A stretch of 38,006 nucleotides of DNA. Source: Chitinophagaceae bacterium. Lineage in GTDB: Bacteria; Bacteroidota; Bacteroidia; Chitinophagales; Chitinophagaceae. Positions within the stretch are counted from its first letter, which is position 1. Every line of letters starts with the position of its first letter. The notes under the pieces are model-generated. The model saw only the letters and a list, made by a program, of their open reading frames with translations, had not been told where the DNA came from and did no database searches. The translations under genes were made by a program, and so were the position numbers. Of this stretch, positions 9,673 to 15,686 are shown one piece after another. The DNA is taken from contig JAQBNL010000066.1 in assembly GCA_028288585.1 (NCBI GenBank), positions 1 through 38,006 of the forward strand, given 5' to 3'.

Positions 9673-10485
9673 TTGAAGCCTGTTTTTGAAATAATACCCG
9701 AAGCAATTTTTTTTCAGCAAACAAATCTTATCTGCGAAATAAGTTTGGATGGATTTTCCTATATTTTTGAAAATGATATTGATAAAAAATTTAATGGCTT
9801 GTCAGTATTCCATTTTGATGATGTAGATATTCCCGGGCAGTTAAAAACAATTTTTAATGAACAGCCCCTGCTGCATAAAAAGTTTAAAAAAGTTTTTGTG
9901 TCGTATTCAGGTGAAGAAAGTGCTTTGCTTCCTGAAGAATTGCATCAGGCCGGTAAAAACGAGCTGGTGCTTAACACACTGTATGGAGATCTGCACAGTG
10001 GCGCAATAGCAACTGATCTTATTGCAGATAAAAAAATATACAATGTGTATAGAATGCCTGCAGCTATTCACCAGGCAATGGTTGCACAATTTCCTTTGGC
10101 GGCCTTTAGTCATCACTATTCGTTGCTGATAAAACAGCATTTTACAGCTGGCGATCTTTTTAAAGTAATTTTTTACAGCGATACATTTATTGCAGTATTG
10201 ATAAGTGCAGGCGAATTACAGCTTGTTCATACCTATCCATACAAGTCGGGTGCGGATGTTGTATATCACCTGCTGAATATTGGCCGGCAATTTAAAATCA
10301 CCCATGTGCCGTTGCGTATAGGAGGGATGGTAGAAATTGATTCTGACCTTTATAAAGAGCTTAGCCATTATTTTAAAAATATAAGTTTTGATGAGCTGCC
10401 AGCTGAATATGAATTTGCAGAGAGCCTGAAAGAATTACCACCACACTATTTTAGTCATTTGTTTTCCCTTGCATTATGCGTATAA
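9673..10485 (+). CDS. DUF3822 family protein
   Basis: A 270-residue cytoplasmic protein of the Bacteroidota-specific DUF3822 family, which resembles an actin/ASKHA-type ATPase fold without clear catalytic motifs; function unknown. I base the family call on overall pattern (SIAYNGFSYIF-like start, KKVFVSYSG, TLYGDLHSGAIATDLIADKK, a VYHLLNIGRQF helix) and on the neighbour rsmD, with which this family is usually paired. The start is TTG at 9673: the frame is open only from 9646 and has no ATG before residue 130. It overlaps rsmD by 10 bp, so the two are co-translated. Confidence 0.75.
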   Translation: MKPVFEIIPEAIFFQQTNLICEISLDGFSYIFENDIDKKFNGLSVFHFDDVDIPGQLKTIFNEQPLLHKKFKKVFVSYSGEESALLPEELHQAGKNELVLNTLYGDLHSGAIATDLIADKKIYNVYRMPAAIHQAMVAQFPLAAFSHHYSLLIKQHFTAGDLFKVIFYSDTFIAVLISAGELQLVHTYPYKSGADVVYHLLNIGRQFKITHVPLRIGGMVEIDSDLYKELSHYFKNISFDELPAEYEFAESLKELPPHYFSHLFSLALCV

Positions 10486-11015
10486 TAAGCGGCATACATG
10501 GCGGAAGAAAGATATCACCCCCGGCCAAAATGCCGCATACACGTCCTACTACTGATATAGCCAAAGAGGGCCTGTTCAATATCATTGAAAATAATCTTAC
10601 TATTTCATCACTGAAAACACTTGATATTTTCGGCGGTACAGGCAGTATCAGTTATGAGCTGGCATCAAGAGGGGCAGATGATCTTACCATTGTTGAAAAA
10701 GACCCGGTGATGTATGAATTTATAAAAAAGAATGCTGCATCATTAGGCCTTGAAAATTTTAAAGTGATTAAGATGGATGTTTTTAAATTTCTGCAGCAAT
10801 GCACAGAAACATTCGATCTTATTTTTGCAGGTCCTCCGTATGCACTCTCAACTATTGATGACCTTCCGAAAATTATTTTTGAAAGAAAACTCTTACAGCA
10901 AAATGGATGGTTTATCCTGGAGCATACACCTGCCAATAATTACAAAACCTTTCCACAGTATAAAACACAGCGAAACTATGGCACTACTGTTTTTTCTATC
11001 TTTATAAACAATTAA
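10476..11015 (+). CDS. rsmD: 16S rRNA (guanine(966)-N(2))-methyltransferase RsmD
   Basis: A 179-residue SAM-dependent methyltransferase that modifies G966 of 16S rRNA. The family start MRIISGIHGGRKI, the HTRPTTDIAKEGLFNII motif, SAM motif I (LDIFGGTGSIS, 49-59), the acidic VEKD and KMDVFKFL are in place. One oddity: catalytic motif IV, normally (D/N)PPY, reads GPPY at 119-122 because codon 119 is GGT rather than GAT. See findings. It overlaps the DUF3822 gene by 10 bp and is followed 9 bp later by the folate gene. Confidence 0.9.
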   Translation: MRIISGIHGGRKISPPAKMPHTRPTTDIAKEGLFNIIENNLTISSLKTLDIFGGTGSISYELASRGADDLTIVEKDPVMYEFIKKNAASLGLENFKVIKMDVFKFLQQCTETFDLIFAGPPYALSTIDDLPKIIFERKLLQQNGWFILEHTPANNYKTFPQYKTQRNYGTTVFSIFINN

Positions 11016-11024
11016 ATAATTTTT

Positions 11025-11588
11025 GTGACGAAGGCAGCACTTAGGAAAATGTATAAGGAAAAAAGACACCTGGTTTCATGGAAAAACAAAGAGCGTTTTA
11101 CTGACCTGGTGCTTATTAATTTTCAAAAACTTGATCTGCCTTTTATTAATTGTGTGCATACTTATCTTGCGATGGAAGATGAAATAGAGACTGAAAACAT
11201 TACCAGGTATCTTACATTTAAAAACCCGGGACTAAAAATAGTGGTGCCTAAAATAAATTTGGATGCAGGAGAGATGCGGCATTATATTTTTAATGATGAT
11301 ATTGAAATGGCTCCCAATTCATTTGGAATAATTGAACCGGTTAAGGGAGAAAAAGTAAATCCCGCTGAAATTGATCTGGTGCTTACTCCTTTATTGGCGT
11401 TTGATAAATCGGGTTATCGGGTGGGTTATGGTAAAGGATTTTATGATAAATTTTTTCAGCAATGTAACAGTAATGTGATACGGGTTGGACTAAGTTTTTT
11501 TGAGCCCGAAGAAATAATTGATGATATCAATCCTTATGATATCCCTTTACATTATTGTATTACGCCAAATTCAGTTTATACATTTTAA
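11025..11588 (+). CDS. 5-formyltetrahydrofolate cyclo-ligase
   Basis: A 187-residue enzyme that uses ATP to convert 5-formyl-THF to 5,10-methenyl-THF, returning stored folate to the one-carbon pool. The family signature is visible at 134-143 (GYGKGFYDKF), preceded by DLVLTPLLAFDKSGYRVG, with the N-terminal basic ALRKMYKEKR that contacts ATP. The start is GTG at 11025 (GTG ACG AAG GCA); the next in-frame Met is within the conserved N-terminus. It follows rsmD by 9 bp and precedes the GNAT gene by 8 bp, so it is inside an operon. Confidence 0.92.
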   Translation: MTKAALRKMYKEKRHLVSWKNKERFTDLVLINFQKLDLPFINCVHTYLAMEDEIETENITRYLTFKNPGLKIVVPKINLDAGEMRHYIFNDDIEMAPNSFGIIEPVKGEKVNPAEIDLVLTPLLAFDKSGYRVGYGKGFYDKFFQQCNSNVIRVGLSFFEPEEIIDDINPYDIPLHYCITPNSVYTF

Positions 11589-11596
11589 TAGTAACC

Positions 11597-11893
11597 ATGC
11601 ATATAAAACAAGAAACGATAGATAAAACCGGGCGTTTTTATGTTGAGGATAATGAGTGCACAATAGCCGAAATGGATTATCAACTCCCGGATAAAAATAC
11701 ATTACTCATCGTTCATACAGAAGTTAACGAAAGCCTTGGTGGGAAAGGGGTTGGAAAGCAATTGGTTGCTGCGGCTGTTGATTATGCAAGGGAAAATTCT
11801 CTTGTTATTAAGGCAACCTGTCCCTTTGCAAAAAAAGTATTGGACATTACCCCCGAATTTGCAGATGTTTATAATGCTGAAAAAAATAATTAA
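11597..11893 (+). CDS. Small GNAT-like N-acetyltransferase (YjdJ/COG2388 type)
   Basis: A 98-residue single-domain protein with the acetyl-CoA loop ESLGGKGVGKQLVAAAVDYA (45-64) and the family's CPFAKK segment with Cys75. It matches the short human GTLF3/YjdJ-type GNAT group, whose substrates are largely unknown. I choose ATG 11597; a frame extending to TTG 11555 would overlap the previous gene and adds a non-family sequence. Its TAA shares one base with the lpxK ATG (11891-11895), so translation is coupled. Confidence 0.85.
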   Translation: MHIKQETIDKTGRFYVEDNECTIAEMDYQLPDKNTLLIVHTEVNESLGGKGVGKQLVAAAVDYARENSLVIKATCPFAKKVLDITPEFADVYNAEKNN

Positions 11894-12951
11894 TGCTAAA
11901 GAGTTTCAGATTTGTTTTATTTCCCCTGTCAATTTTATATGGCTTTATTATCTGGGTACGGAATAAGCTGTACGATAAAAATTTTTTCAGATCTGTATCG
12001 TTTAATTTCCCCATCATTTGTGTTGGTAATCTTTCCGTAGGAGGCACGGGTAAAACGCCTATGGTTGAGTACCTGGTAAGGCTTTTAAAAGATGAATATA
12101 AAGTTGCCACCATGAGCAGGGGCTATAAGAGAAAAACGAAAGGCTTCGCTATTGCAAATGAAAATACAACGGCTTTGGATATTGGAGATGAACCCATGCA
12201 GTTCTACAAAAAATTTCCTGACATAACGGTATCCGTTGCTGAAGAAAGATTAGTGTCGATACCGCAGTTGCTGCACGACAGGCCGGATACAAGAGTGATT
12301 ATACTGGATGATGCATTCCAGCACAGGCAGGTTAAAGCAGGGCTGAATATTTTACTTACAGAATTCAGGGACCTGTTTACAAGGGATTTTATTTTACCGG
12401 CAGGTAATTTAAGGGATCTGAAAACAAGTTATAAAAGAGCGGATATAATTATTGTAACCAAATGCAAATCCCATCTTACTGAAGAGGAAAAGAATAAAAT
12501 AATTGATGAGATAAAGCCATTGGCTCATCAAAGAGTATTTTTTACAAAAATTGAATATGGAAGCCCGTATCATCTATTTAATAAGCAGGAGAAATTTTTA
12601 TCGCCTGATACCAATATCTTACTGGTATGCGGCATAGCCAATCCAAAGCCGATAAAAGAAGTTTTAAATACCTATGCAGCCACTTATGATATGATGCGTT
12701 TCAGGGACCATCATATATTTAGTATTGGTGACCTGAAAGATATTAAGGAAGAATTTGAAAAGATGGATACGGAAAATAAAATAATTCTTACCACGGAAAA
12801 AGATGGGGTTCGCCTGGCTAAATTTGAGAATGAATTAAAAGATCTGCCGGTATATGTTTTTCCTATCAGGCATAAAATATTATTTGGCGGAGAAGACCAG
12901 TTGAATACACTCGTTACTGGGTTTGTTAAGCAGTATCCATTACAAACTTAG
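11893..12951 (+). CDS. lpxK: Tetraacyldisaccharide 4'-kinase (lipid A synthesis)
   Basis: A 352-residue membrane-associated kinase that adds the 4'-phosphate to the lipid A precursor at the inner membrane. An N-terminal hydrophobic helix (FRFVLFPLSILYGFIIWV) precedes the P-loop LSVGGTGKTP (47-56). The GDEPMQF motif, the catalytic-region IILDDAFQHR and the late TTEKDGVRL are typical of LpxK. Its presence implies an outer membrane with lipid A. It is the last gene of the DUF3822-rsmD-cyclo-ligase-GNAT-lpxK run; a structured terminator-like element follows at 13051-13085. Confidence 0.95.
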   Translation: MLKSFRFVLFPLSILYGFIIWVRNKLYDKNFFRSVSFNFPIICVGNLSVGGTGKTPMVEYLVRLLKDEYKVATMSRGYKRKTKGFAIANENTTALDIGDEPMQFYKKFPDITVSVAEERLVSIPQLLHDRPDTRVIILDDAFQHRQVKAGLNILLTEFRDLFTRDFILPAGNLRDLKTSYKRADIIIVTKCKSHLTEEEKNKIIDEIKPLAHQRVFFTKIEYGSPYHLFNKQEKFLSPDTNILLVCGIANPKPIKEVLNTYAATYDMMRFRDHHIFSIGDLKDIKEEFEKMDTENKIILTTEKDGVRLAKFENELKDLPVYVFPIRHKILFGGEDQLNTLVTGFVKQYPLQT

Positions 12952-12989
12952 GCACAATAAATTTTTGAAATAATTTTCTATCTTTAATG

Positions 12990-13085
12990 TATTCATAGAC
13001 TTTAAGCTAATGAAGAAATTCATAGTGCTTAGACCTATGATGAAGAATGGAACCGTTTAGCGTGAAAACGTTGAGCGGTTTTTTT
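12990..13085 (+). ncRNA. Two-hairpin structured segment downstream of lpxK (3' UTR or small RNA)
   Basis: Hairpin 1 (13003-13031) pairs TAAGC with GCTTA and, inside an asymmetric loop, ATGAA with TTCAT around a GAAA tetraloop. Hairpin 2 (13051-13080) pairs about 13 positions, with three G-T wobbles, around a second GAAA tetraloop. It ends in a T-rich tract, so it can act as a terminator. Two GNRA-capped stems in a row suggest a retained RNA structure. No ORF fits here. The remaining gap, 13086-13165, shows nothing but a short ACTGC/GCAGT hairpin. Confidence 0.4.
13051..13085 (+). terminator. Terminator hairpin for the lpxK transcript
   Basis: Outer stem AACCG / CGGTT, inner stem closing on a GAAA loop, then seven T with more T-rich sequence. 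It is 100 bp after the lpxK stop and is the first strong terminator there. Confidence 0.7.
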
Positions 13086-13165
13086 ATTTTATAAAATTGT
13101 TTATAATGACTAACCCACTGCGATAGCAGTAATAAACAGAAAAATGAGAAAAGCCTATAATTAAT

Positions 13166-13284
13166 GTTATGTTAAGTACTGCCCACATTGCTTTCCTTCC
13201 CTTTGAGTAATACCTTTTATTTTTCTTTTCCCTTGCCACGAGCGAACGTTATTATGTAGAAGATTATGGAGTAGATTAGCGGGA
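13166..13284 (+). repeat. Fold-back repeat, partial copy 1 (right-hand part only)
   Basis: These 119 bp match 14976-15093 at roughly 85-90% by eye, starting at GTTATGTTAAGTACT and ending at AGATTAGCGGGA. It includes the right-hand 18-mer AATACCTTTTATTTTTCT (13209-13226). The left half with the big inverted repeat is absent: the sequence left of GTTATGTT is unrelated to the other copies. That makes GTTATGTT a real boundary. Confidence 0.85.
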
Positions 13285-13379
13285 AGCTTTTCTCAAAGTA
13301 TTTACTTGCTGTAATAATTGAAATCATGGTTCTTGTAATTGCAGTATTTATTATAACTAAATACCGGAAACCAAAATAG
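13284..13379 (+). pseudogene. Possible broken 31-codon membrane peptide gene following repeat copy 1
   Basis: The frame AAG CTT TTC ... TAG has no internal stop and would encode xLFSKYLLAVIIEIMVLVIA and then VFIITKYRKPK, a single hydrophobic helix with a basic end. Its first codon, AAG at 13284, lies at exactly the position where repeat copy 2 supplies the ATG of the 169-aa gene at 15093, so one base change (ATG to AAG) would have removed the start. An internal ATG at 13326 leaves only 17 residues. The evidence is position and composition alone; it may be chance. Confidence 0.3.
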
Positions 13380-13566
13380 ACTTGCAGGCATAAAATTGTA
13401 GATAAGCTTAGAAGCTAAAATAATTAGCCTAAAATATCGTAAGTTAATTAGTATGATTTAGCAATACTTAGTAAAACCCTTACAATTCATTTAAAATTAA
13501 TTGAAAAAATAATTTATCGAAATTATCCGATTTTATATAATTGTCATTTTTAACAAATTATCTTCC
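13380..13566. other. AT-rich stretch without recognisable gene
   Basis: Strongly AT-rich DNA with several short runs of TTAGTA/AATTA type. No ORF of useful length on either strand and no strong hairpin. A -7-like TATATTTG follows at 13567-13574 on the plus strand, but without a proper -33. Confidence 0.5.
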
Positions 13567-13603
13567 TATATTTGCTAACAGAAAACAGTTCTTTAAGTAT
13601 GTA

Positions 13604-13638
13604 ATTAAAAATCCCCTGAGGTGAAGACCAAAGGGGAT
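13604..13638 (-). terminator. Minus-strand intrinsic terminator
   Basis: Stem ATCCCCT (13611-13617) / AGGGGAT (13632-13638). On the minus strand the stem runs into TTTTAATT; on the plus strand it is followed by GGAAAA, so it works leftwards. A minus-strand -7 box lies 36 bp to the right (13674-13681). Confidence 0.6.
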
Positions 13639-13681
13639 GGAAAATTTATAAATTTTTTTGTTACTTGACGGTACAAAGATA
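13604..13681 (-). ncRNA. Candidate minus-strand small RNA of about 65 nt
   Basis: On the minus strand TATCTTTG (13674-13681) is an exact -7 match. Transcription from about 13667 would run through an AT-rich self-complementary stretch (AAAATTTATAAATTTT) and end at the terminator 13604-13638. No start codon with a usable frame occurs inside. A -33 TTTG is not evident, so this is a prediction from the promoter-terminator pair only. Confidence 0.3.
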
Positions 13682-13809
13682 CTACTATTTCTCGTAGTCA
13701 CGATACATTTTCCATAATTATAATGAGTTGGTTATTGCCGTTAGCGTTAGCTAAATCAAAGATTGAGTTCGATAGGCAAATTGTGTGTTCGAATCACCTT
13801 GAACTCGCT

Positions 13810-13944
13810 ATGGCAGTACCATATAAAAAACCTTGCACACGCTGTTACGATGGTGTAATCTTTACTCCTTACATTACTGTAAGAGGAAAGAGGATCAACC
13901 ACCCTACATCCGTGTTCAAGTTTCCGTGTCCGTCCTGCTCTTAA
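13810..13944 (+). CDS. Small two-CxxC (zinc-ribbon-like) protein, 44 aa
   Basis: The frame MAVPYKKPCTRCYDGVIFTP and then ITVRGKRINH...FPCPSCS has two Cys pairs, CTRC near the start and CPSC at the very end, separated by about 27 residues with alternating hydrophobic/basic positions. This is the spacing of a minimal zinc ribbon. The frame stays open to 13723, but the upstream 29 residues look unlike coding sequence, and ATG 13810 abuts the Cys domain. The stop lies inside a hairpin that is followed by TTTT. Function unknown; possibly nucleic-acid binding by fold. I do not recognise a named family. Confidence 0.5.
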   Translation: MAVPYKKPCTRCYDGVIFTPYITVRGKRINHPTSVFKFPCPSCS

Positions 13945-13959
13945 AGAGGACACGGTTTT
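13924..13959 (+). terminator. Hairpin with T run at the end of the 44-aa gene
   Basis: CCGTGTCC (13924-13931) pairs with GGACACGG (13948-13955), followed by TTTT. It overlaps the last codons and stop of the small gene. A hairpin with the same arms occurs at 35536-35573. Confidence 0.6.
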
Positions 13960-13992
13960 CCGCAATGTCTAATCTAAAATTTGGGTTAGGCT

Positions 13993-14034
13993 AAGACCAT
14001 TCTTTGAGTAGCAGCTCGGGAGTGGTCTTTTTTT
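13993..14034 (+). terminator. Second plus-strand terminator
   Basis: AAGACCATTC (13993-14002) pairs with GAGTGGTCTT (14020-14029; one T-G wobble) and is followed by TTTTTTT. It gives a second stop 60 bp after the first. Confidence 0.75.
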
Positions 14035-14058
14035 ATTTGGGATGCAAATATAAACAAT

Positions 14059-14094
14059 AATAGTAAATATTTTAGTATTTATAGAATATTTACT
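14059..14094. repeat. AT-rich inverted repeat
   Basis: TAGTAAATATT and AATATTTACTA are perfect 11-bp complements with a 13-bp loop. No T run; role unknown. Confidence 0.5.
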
Positions 14095-14123
14095 AAATAA
14101 ATTTAGCAATAATAATGCTAATT

Positions 14124-14156
14124 AAAATAAAAACCCCGGAAACGCAATTTCCAGGG
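14124..14156 (-). terminator. Minus-strand intrinsic terminator
   Basis: Arms CCCCGGAAA (14134-14142) and TTTCCAGGG (14148-14156). The mismatched pair is C-A on the plus strand but a T-G wobble on the minus strand, and only the minus strand has the T run (TTTTTATTTT). It therefore terminates leftward transcripts, such as one from the -7 box at 14388-14395. Confidence 0.65.
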
Positions 14157-14217
14157 AGTGTGAAAAGCCACACACTTTAAATGTTGGCTCATCGTAAACC
14201 TATAAAATGTTTCAACC

Positions 14218-14334
14218 ATGGGTAAAACCCGATCATTTTACAGGAGTGCAGTTACCGGACGGATAGTTAAACCATCCTACGGAAGAACCCAACCAAACAC
14301 CACAGTCCGTGAGACTGTGAAGAAAGGCAGATAA
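14218..14334 (+). CDS. Small basic protein of the RSAVTGR...TTVRET type, 38 aa
   Basis: ATG 14218 opens MGKTRSFYRSAVTGRIVKPS, continuing YGRTQPNTTVRETVKKGR before TAA at 14332-14334. The pattern Y-R-S-A-x-[ST]-G-R-[FI]-V ... [NR]P-x-TTV-x-E is a short family I recall from many bacteria, often annotated only as hypothetical or, misleadingly, as multidrug transporter. It has no membrane segment and a strongly basic composition, so RNA or DNA contact is possible but unproven. A strong terminator follows 18 bp later. The opposite strand carries its own promoter and terminator around it. Confidence 0.6.
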   Translation: MGKTRSFYRSAVTGRIVKPSYGRTQPNTTVRETVKKGR

Positions 14335-14351
14335 AAGCTGCTTTTTCAAAT

Positions 14352-14381
14352 ACCCCCGCCTTACGGCGGGGGTTCTTTTTT
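14352..14381 (+). terminator. Strong terminator after the 38-aa gene
   Basis: ACCCCCGCC / GGCGGGGGT with loop TTAC, followed by TCTTTTTT. It is the most stable short hairpin in the island. Confidence 0.9.
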
Positions 14382-14387
14382 GGACAG

Positions 14388-14418
14388 CAAAGATATATAA
14401 GAAGTTTAAGAAAACAAT
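14388..14418 (-). promoter_or_regulatory. Minus-strand promoter candidate
   Basis: On the minus strand TATCTTTG (14388-14395) is an exact -7 element, with ATTG (14415-14418) 19 bp upstream as an approximate -33. It points left across the 38-aa gene towards the minus-strand terminator at 14124-14156. Confidence 0.45.
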
Positions 14419-14424
14419 TTGCTC

Positions 14425-14655
14425 ATGCCCTACTATCGCATAACACTTCAAATAAATAGAAAGAAAAAAACTATTGGCATCCGCCAATTAAGTAATTCAG
14501 ATATTGATTACGCTTGGCGTTATTATGAAAAGAAAGCGCATGAAAAATATAGTCCTTCGGACATAATATTTTTTGAAGTAGTAATGCTTAGTAAACTAAG
14601 CCAAGATGTGAAAGGCTTTTTGACTAAAGCAAAAAGGCCTTTGATTAATGAGTAG
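14425..14655 (+). CDS. Hypothetical 76-aa protein in the repeat island
   Basis: ATG 14425 begins MPYYRITLQINRKKKTIGIR, followed by SDIDYAWRYYEKKAHEKYSP and a helical end FLTKAKRPLINE. The pattern (strand-rich start with alternating hydrophobic residues, then Asp-Ile-Asp and two helices) looks like a compact alpha/beta domain; there is no signal or membrane segment. A frame extends 2 codons to TTG 14419, but the ATG is the better start. It ends 27 bp before fold-back repeat copy 2, so gene plus repeat resemble one cassette. I do not recognise the family. Confidence 0.6.
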   Translation: MPYYRITLQINRKKKTIGIRQLSNSDIDYAWRYYEKKAHEKYSPSDIIFFEVVMLSKLSQDVKGFLTKAKRPLINE

Positions 14656-14682
14656 GTGTTGTTTTTTCAAAACAATAAAAAG

Positions 14683-15092
14683 GATGCTCCGCAGCTAAAG
14701 AAAAATAAAAGGTATTGCCCGGCTAAAACCTCTGCTACCCTTCAGCTACGGAAAATCGTAGTAAAAAAACTTACGATTTCCCTCCGGCCACAAGACCAGT
14801 TACTTAAACATAACATTGTCTTATCGTCTCCCTTATTGGCAAATTTTTCTAATCAGTTTTTTCAAAACAAGAACTATGGCTGTTATGATTTTTTTCGCTG
14901 AATACTGTTGTTAAATAACAACGAAAAAAATCATAACAGCCATAAGGCAATTTGCCATTCCTCCGATAAGAAACCGTTATGTTAAGTACTCCCACATTGC
15001 TTTCCCTCCCTCTGAGTAATACCTTTTATTTTTCTCGTCCCTTGCCACGAGCGAACGTTACCGGAGCGGAGATTATGGAGTAGATTAGCGGG
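14683..15092 (+). repeat. Fold-back repeat, copy 2 (most complete)
   Basis: About 410 bp. 14683-14995 matches copy 3 (15687-16001) and 14976-15092 matches copy 1. An 18-bp perfect inverted pair, AGAAAAATAAAAGGTATT (14699-14716) and AATACCTTTTATTTTTCT (15018-15035), brackets the unit. Inside, 14798-14990 folds on itself through nested arms: AACATAAC/GTTATGTT, CTTATCG/CGATAAG, TGGCAAATT/AATTTGCCA, a perfect 23-bp pair (14875-14897 with 14922-14944), and GTTGTT/AACAAC. A separate hairpin lies at about 14749-14782. The right end runs straight into the ATG of the gene at 15093. Confidence 0.9.
14875..14944. repeat. Perfect 23-bp inverted repeat in copy 2
   Basis: Arms 14875-14897 and 14922-14944 (starting TATGGCTGTTATGATT and ending in the complement) match without a mismatch. 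The 24-bp loop carries a further GTTGTT / AACAAC stem. Copy 3 has the identical 70-bp structure. Confidence 0.97.
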
Positions 15093-15602
15093 ATGTTTAA
15101 AAGCAAAACTGAAAGGGCTATTGAAGATTTAAAACTTCAAAGGAATAAAGCTAAAGTGGATGGCTTTGATTTTGATTCGTGGAAAATACAAACAGCCACA
15201 TACATTGGTCATTACTTAGGTAAAGATTCTGAACAATATATGTCTATAACAAAGCCATCAAGTAGAATTTATCACTTAGATAGAAAGGAGGAAGAGAAAA
15301 AATATTTCGATAGTCAAGAGGCTACGTTTATTACCAATTTAATAAACTCCAGTATTGAGGTTATTAAAGTAAAAGGTCTTTATAAGCACCCTAAAAAAAG
15401 AAGTATATCAGGAATTAGTGAAGGTTGGTTAATTTTTTGGGCTGGCATATTAATAGGTTTAATGTATGCCATATTTCAAATTGGTTATTGGTATGGAGAA
15501 CATAGCGACAGGTCATCTACTTCCACGCTTGAAACCAATAATAAAACCGAAAAAACCACATACAAAGCCGACGATAGCACACATCAAAAAAAGATGAAAT
15601 AA
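15093..15602 (+). CDS. Single-pass membrane protein of unknown function, 169 aa
   Basis: The start ATG at 15093 shares its first base with the last base of repeat copy 2. Residues 1-105 are a charged, soluble domain with a WKIQTATYIGHYLGKDSEQY stretch (30-49) and ATFITNLINSSIEVIKV; 111-133 (GWLIFWAGILIGLMYAIFQI) is one membrane helix; the tail is Thr/Lys-rich and probably disordered. The W...L-G-x-D-S-E-Q-Y pattern recalls N-terminal domains of some proteins in defence islands, but I cannot name a family. Purine-rich GGAG motifs at 15063-15066 and 15077-15080 in the repeat may help ribosome binding. No terminator before repeat copy 3. Confidence 0.7.
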   Translation: MFKSKTERAIEDLKLQRNKAKVDGFDFDSWKIQTATYIGHYLGKDSEQYMSITKPSSRIYHLDRKEEEKKYFDSQEATFITNLINSSIEVIKVKGLYKHPKKRSISGISEGWLIFWAGILIGLMYAIFQIGYWYGEHSDRSSTSTLETNNKTEKTTYKADDSTHQKKMK

Positions 15603-15686
15603 CAATTTTCATTGTAGAAGGACGTTTTTATAATAACAGCTTTGTGAATAATTCTTTGTTAGAAAAATGCTTTGCATTTTGAAAAT

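Noticed and set aside
13051-13080. Hairpin with GAAA loop resembling group II intron domain V
   Set aside because: The AGC catalytic triad and two-base bulge are missing, and no reverse transcriptase or other intron domain is nearby. A terminator explains it.
13787-13795. GTTCGAATC, resembling a tRNA T-arm (possible tRNA fragment at an island edge)
   Set aside because: The flanking 5-bp stem pairs at only three or four positions, no acceptor, D or anticodon arm can be drawn, and the sequence lies in front of a small ORF.
14233-14487. 84-codon minus-strand frame opposite the 38-aa and 76-aa genes
   Set aside because: It crosses a strong terminator hairpin and reads as the antisense of two better-supported genes. 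The region is more likely an antisense RNA.
14656-14901. 81-codon plus-strand frame inside fold-back copy 2
   Set aside because: It has no ATG near its start, runs through hairpin arms, and is not kept open in the matching copy 3.
14683-15092. Retron-type msr-msd RNA
   Set aside because: The long fold-back recalls an msd stem, but no reverse transcriptase gene is present in the window and the repeat occurs in several copies.
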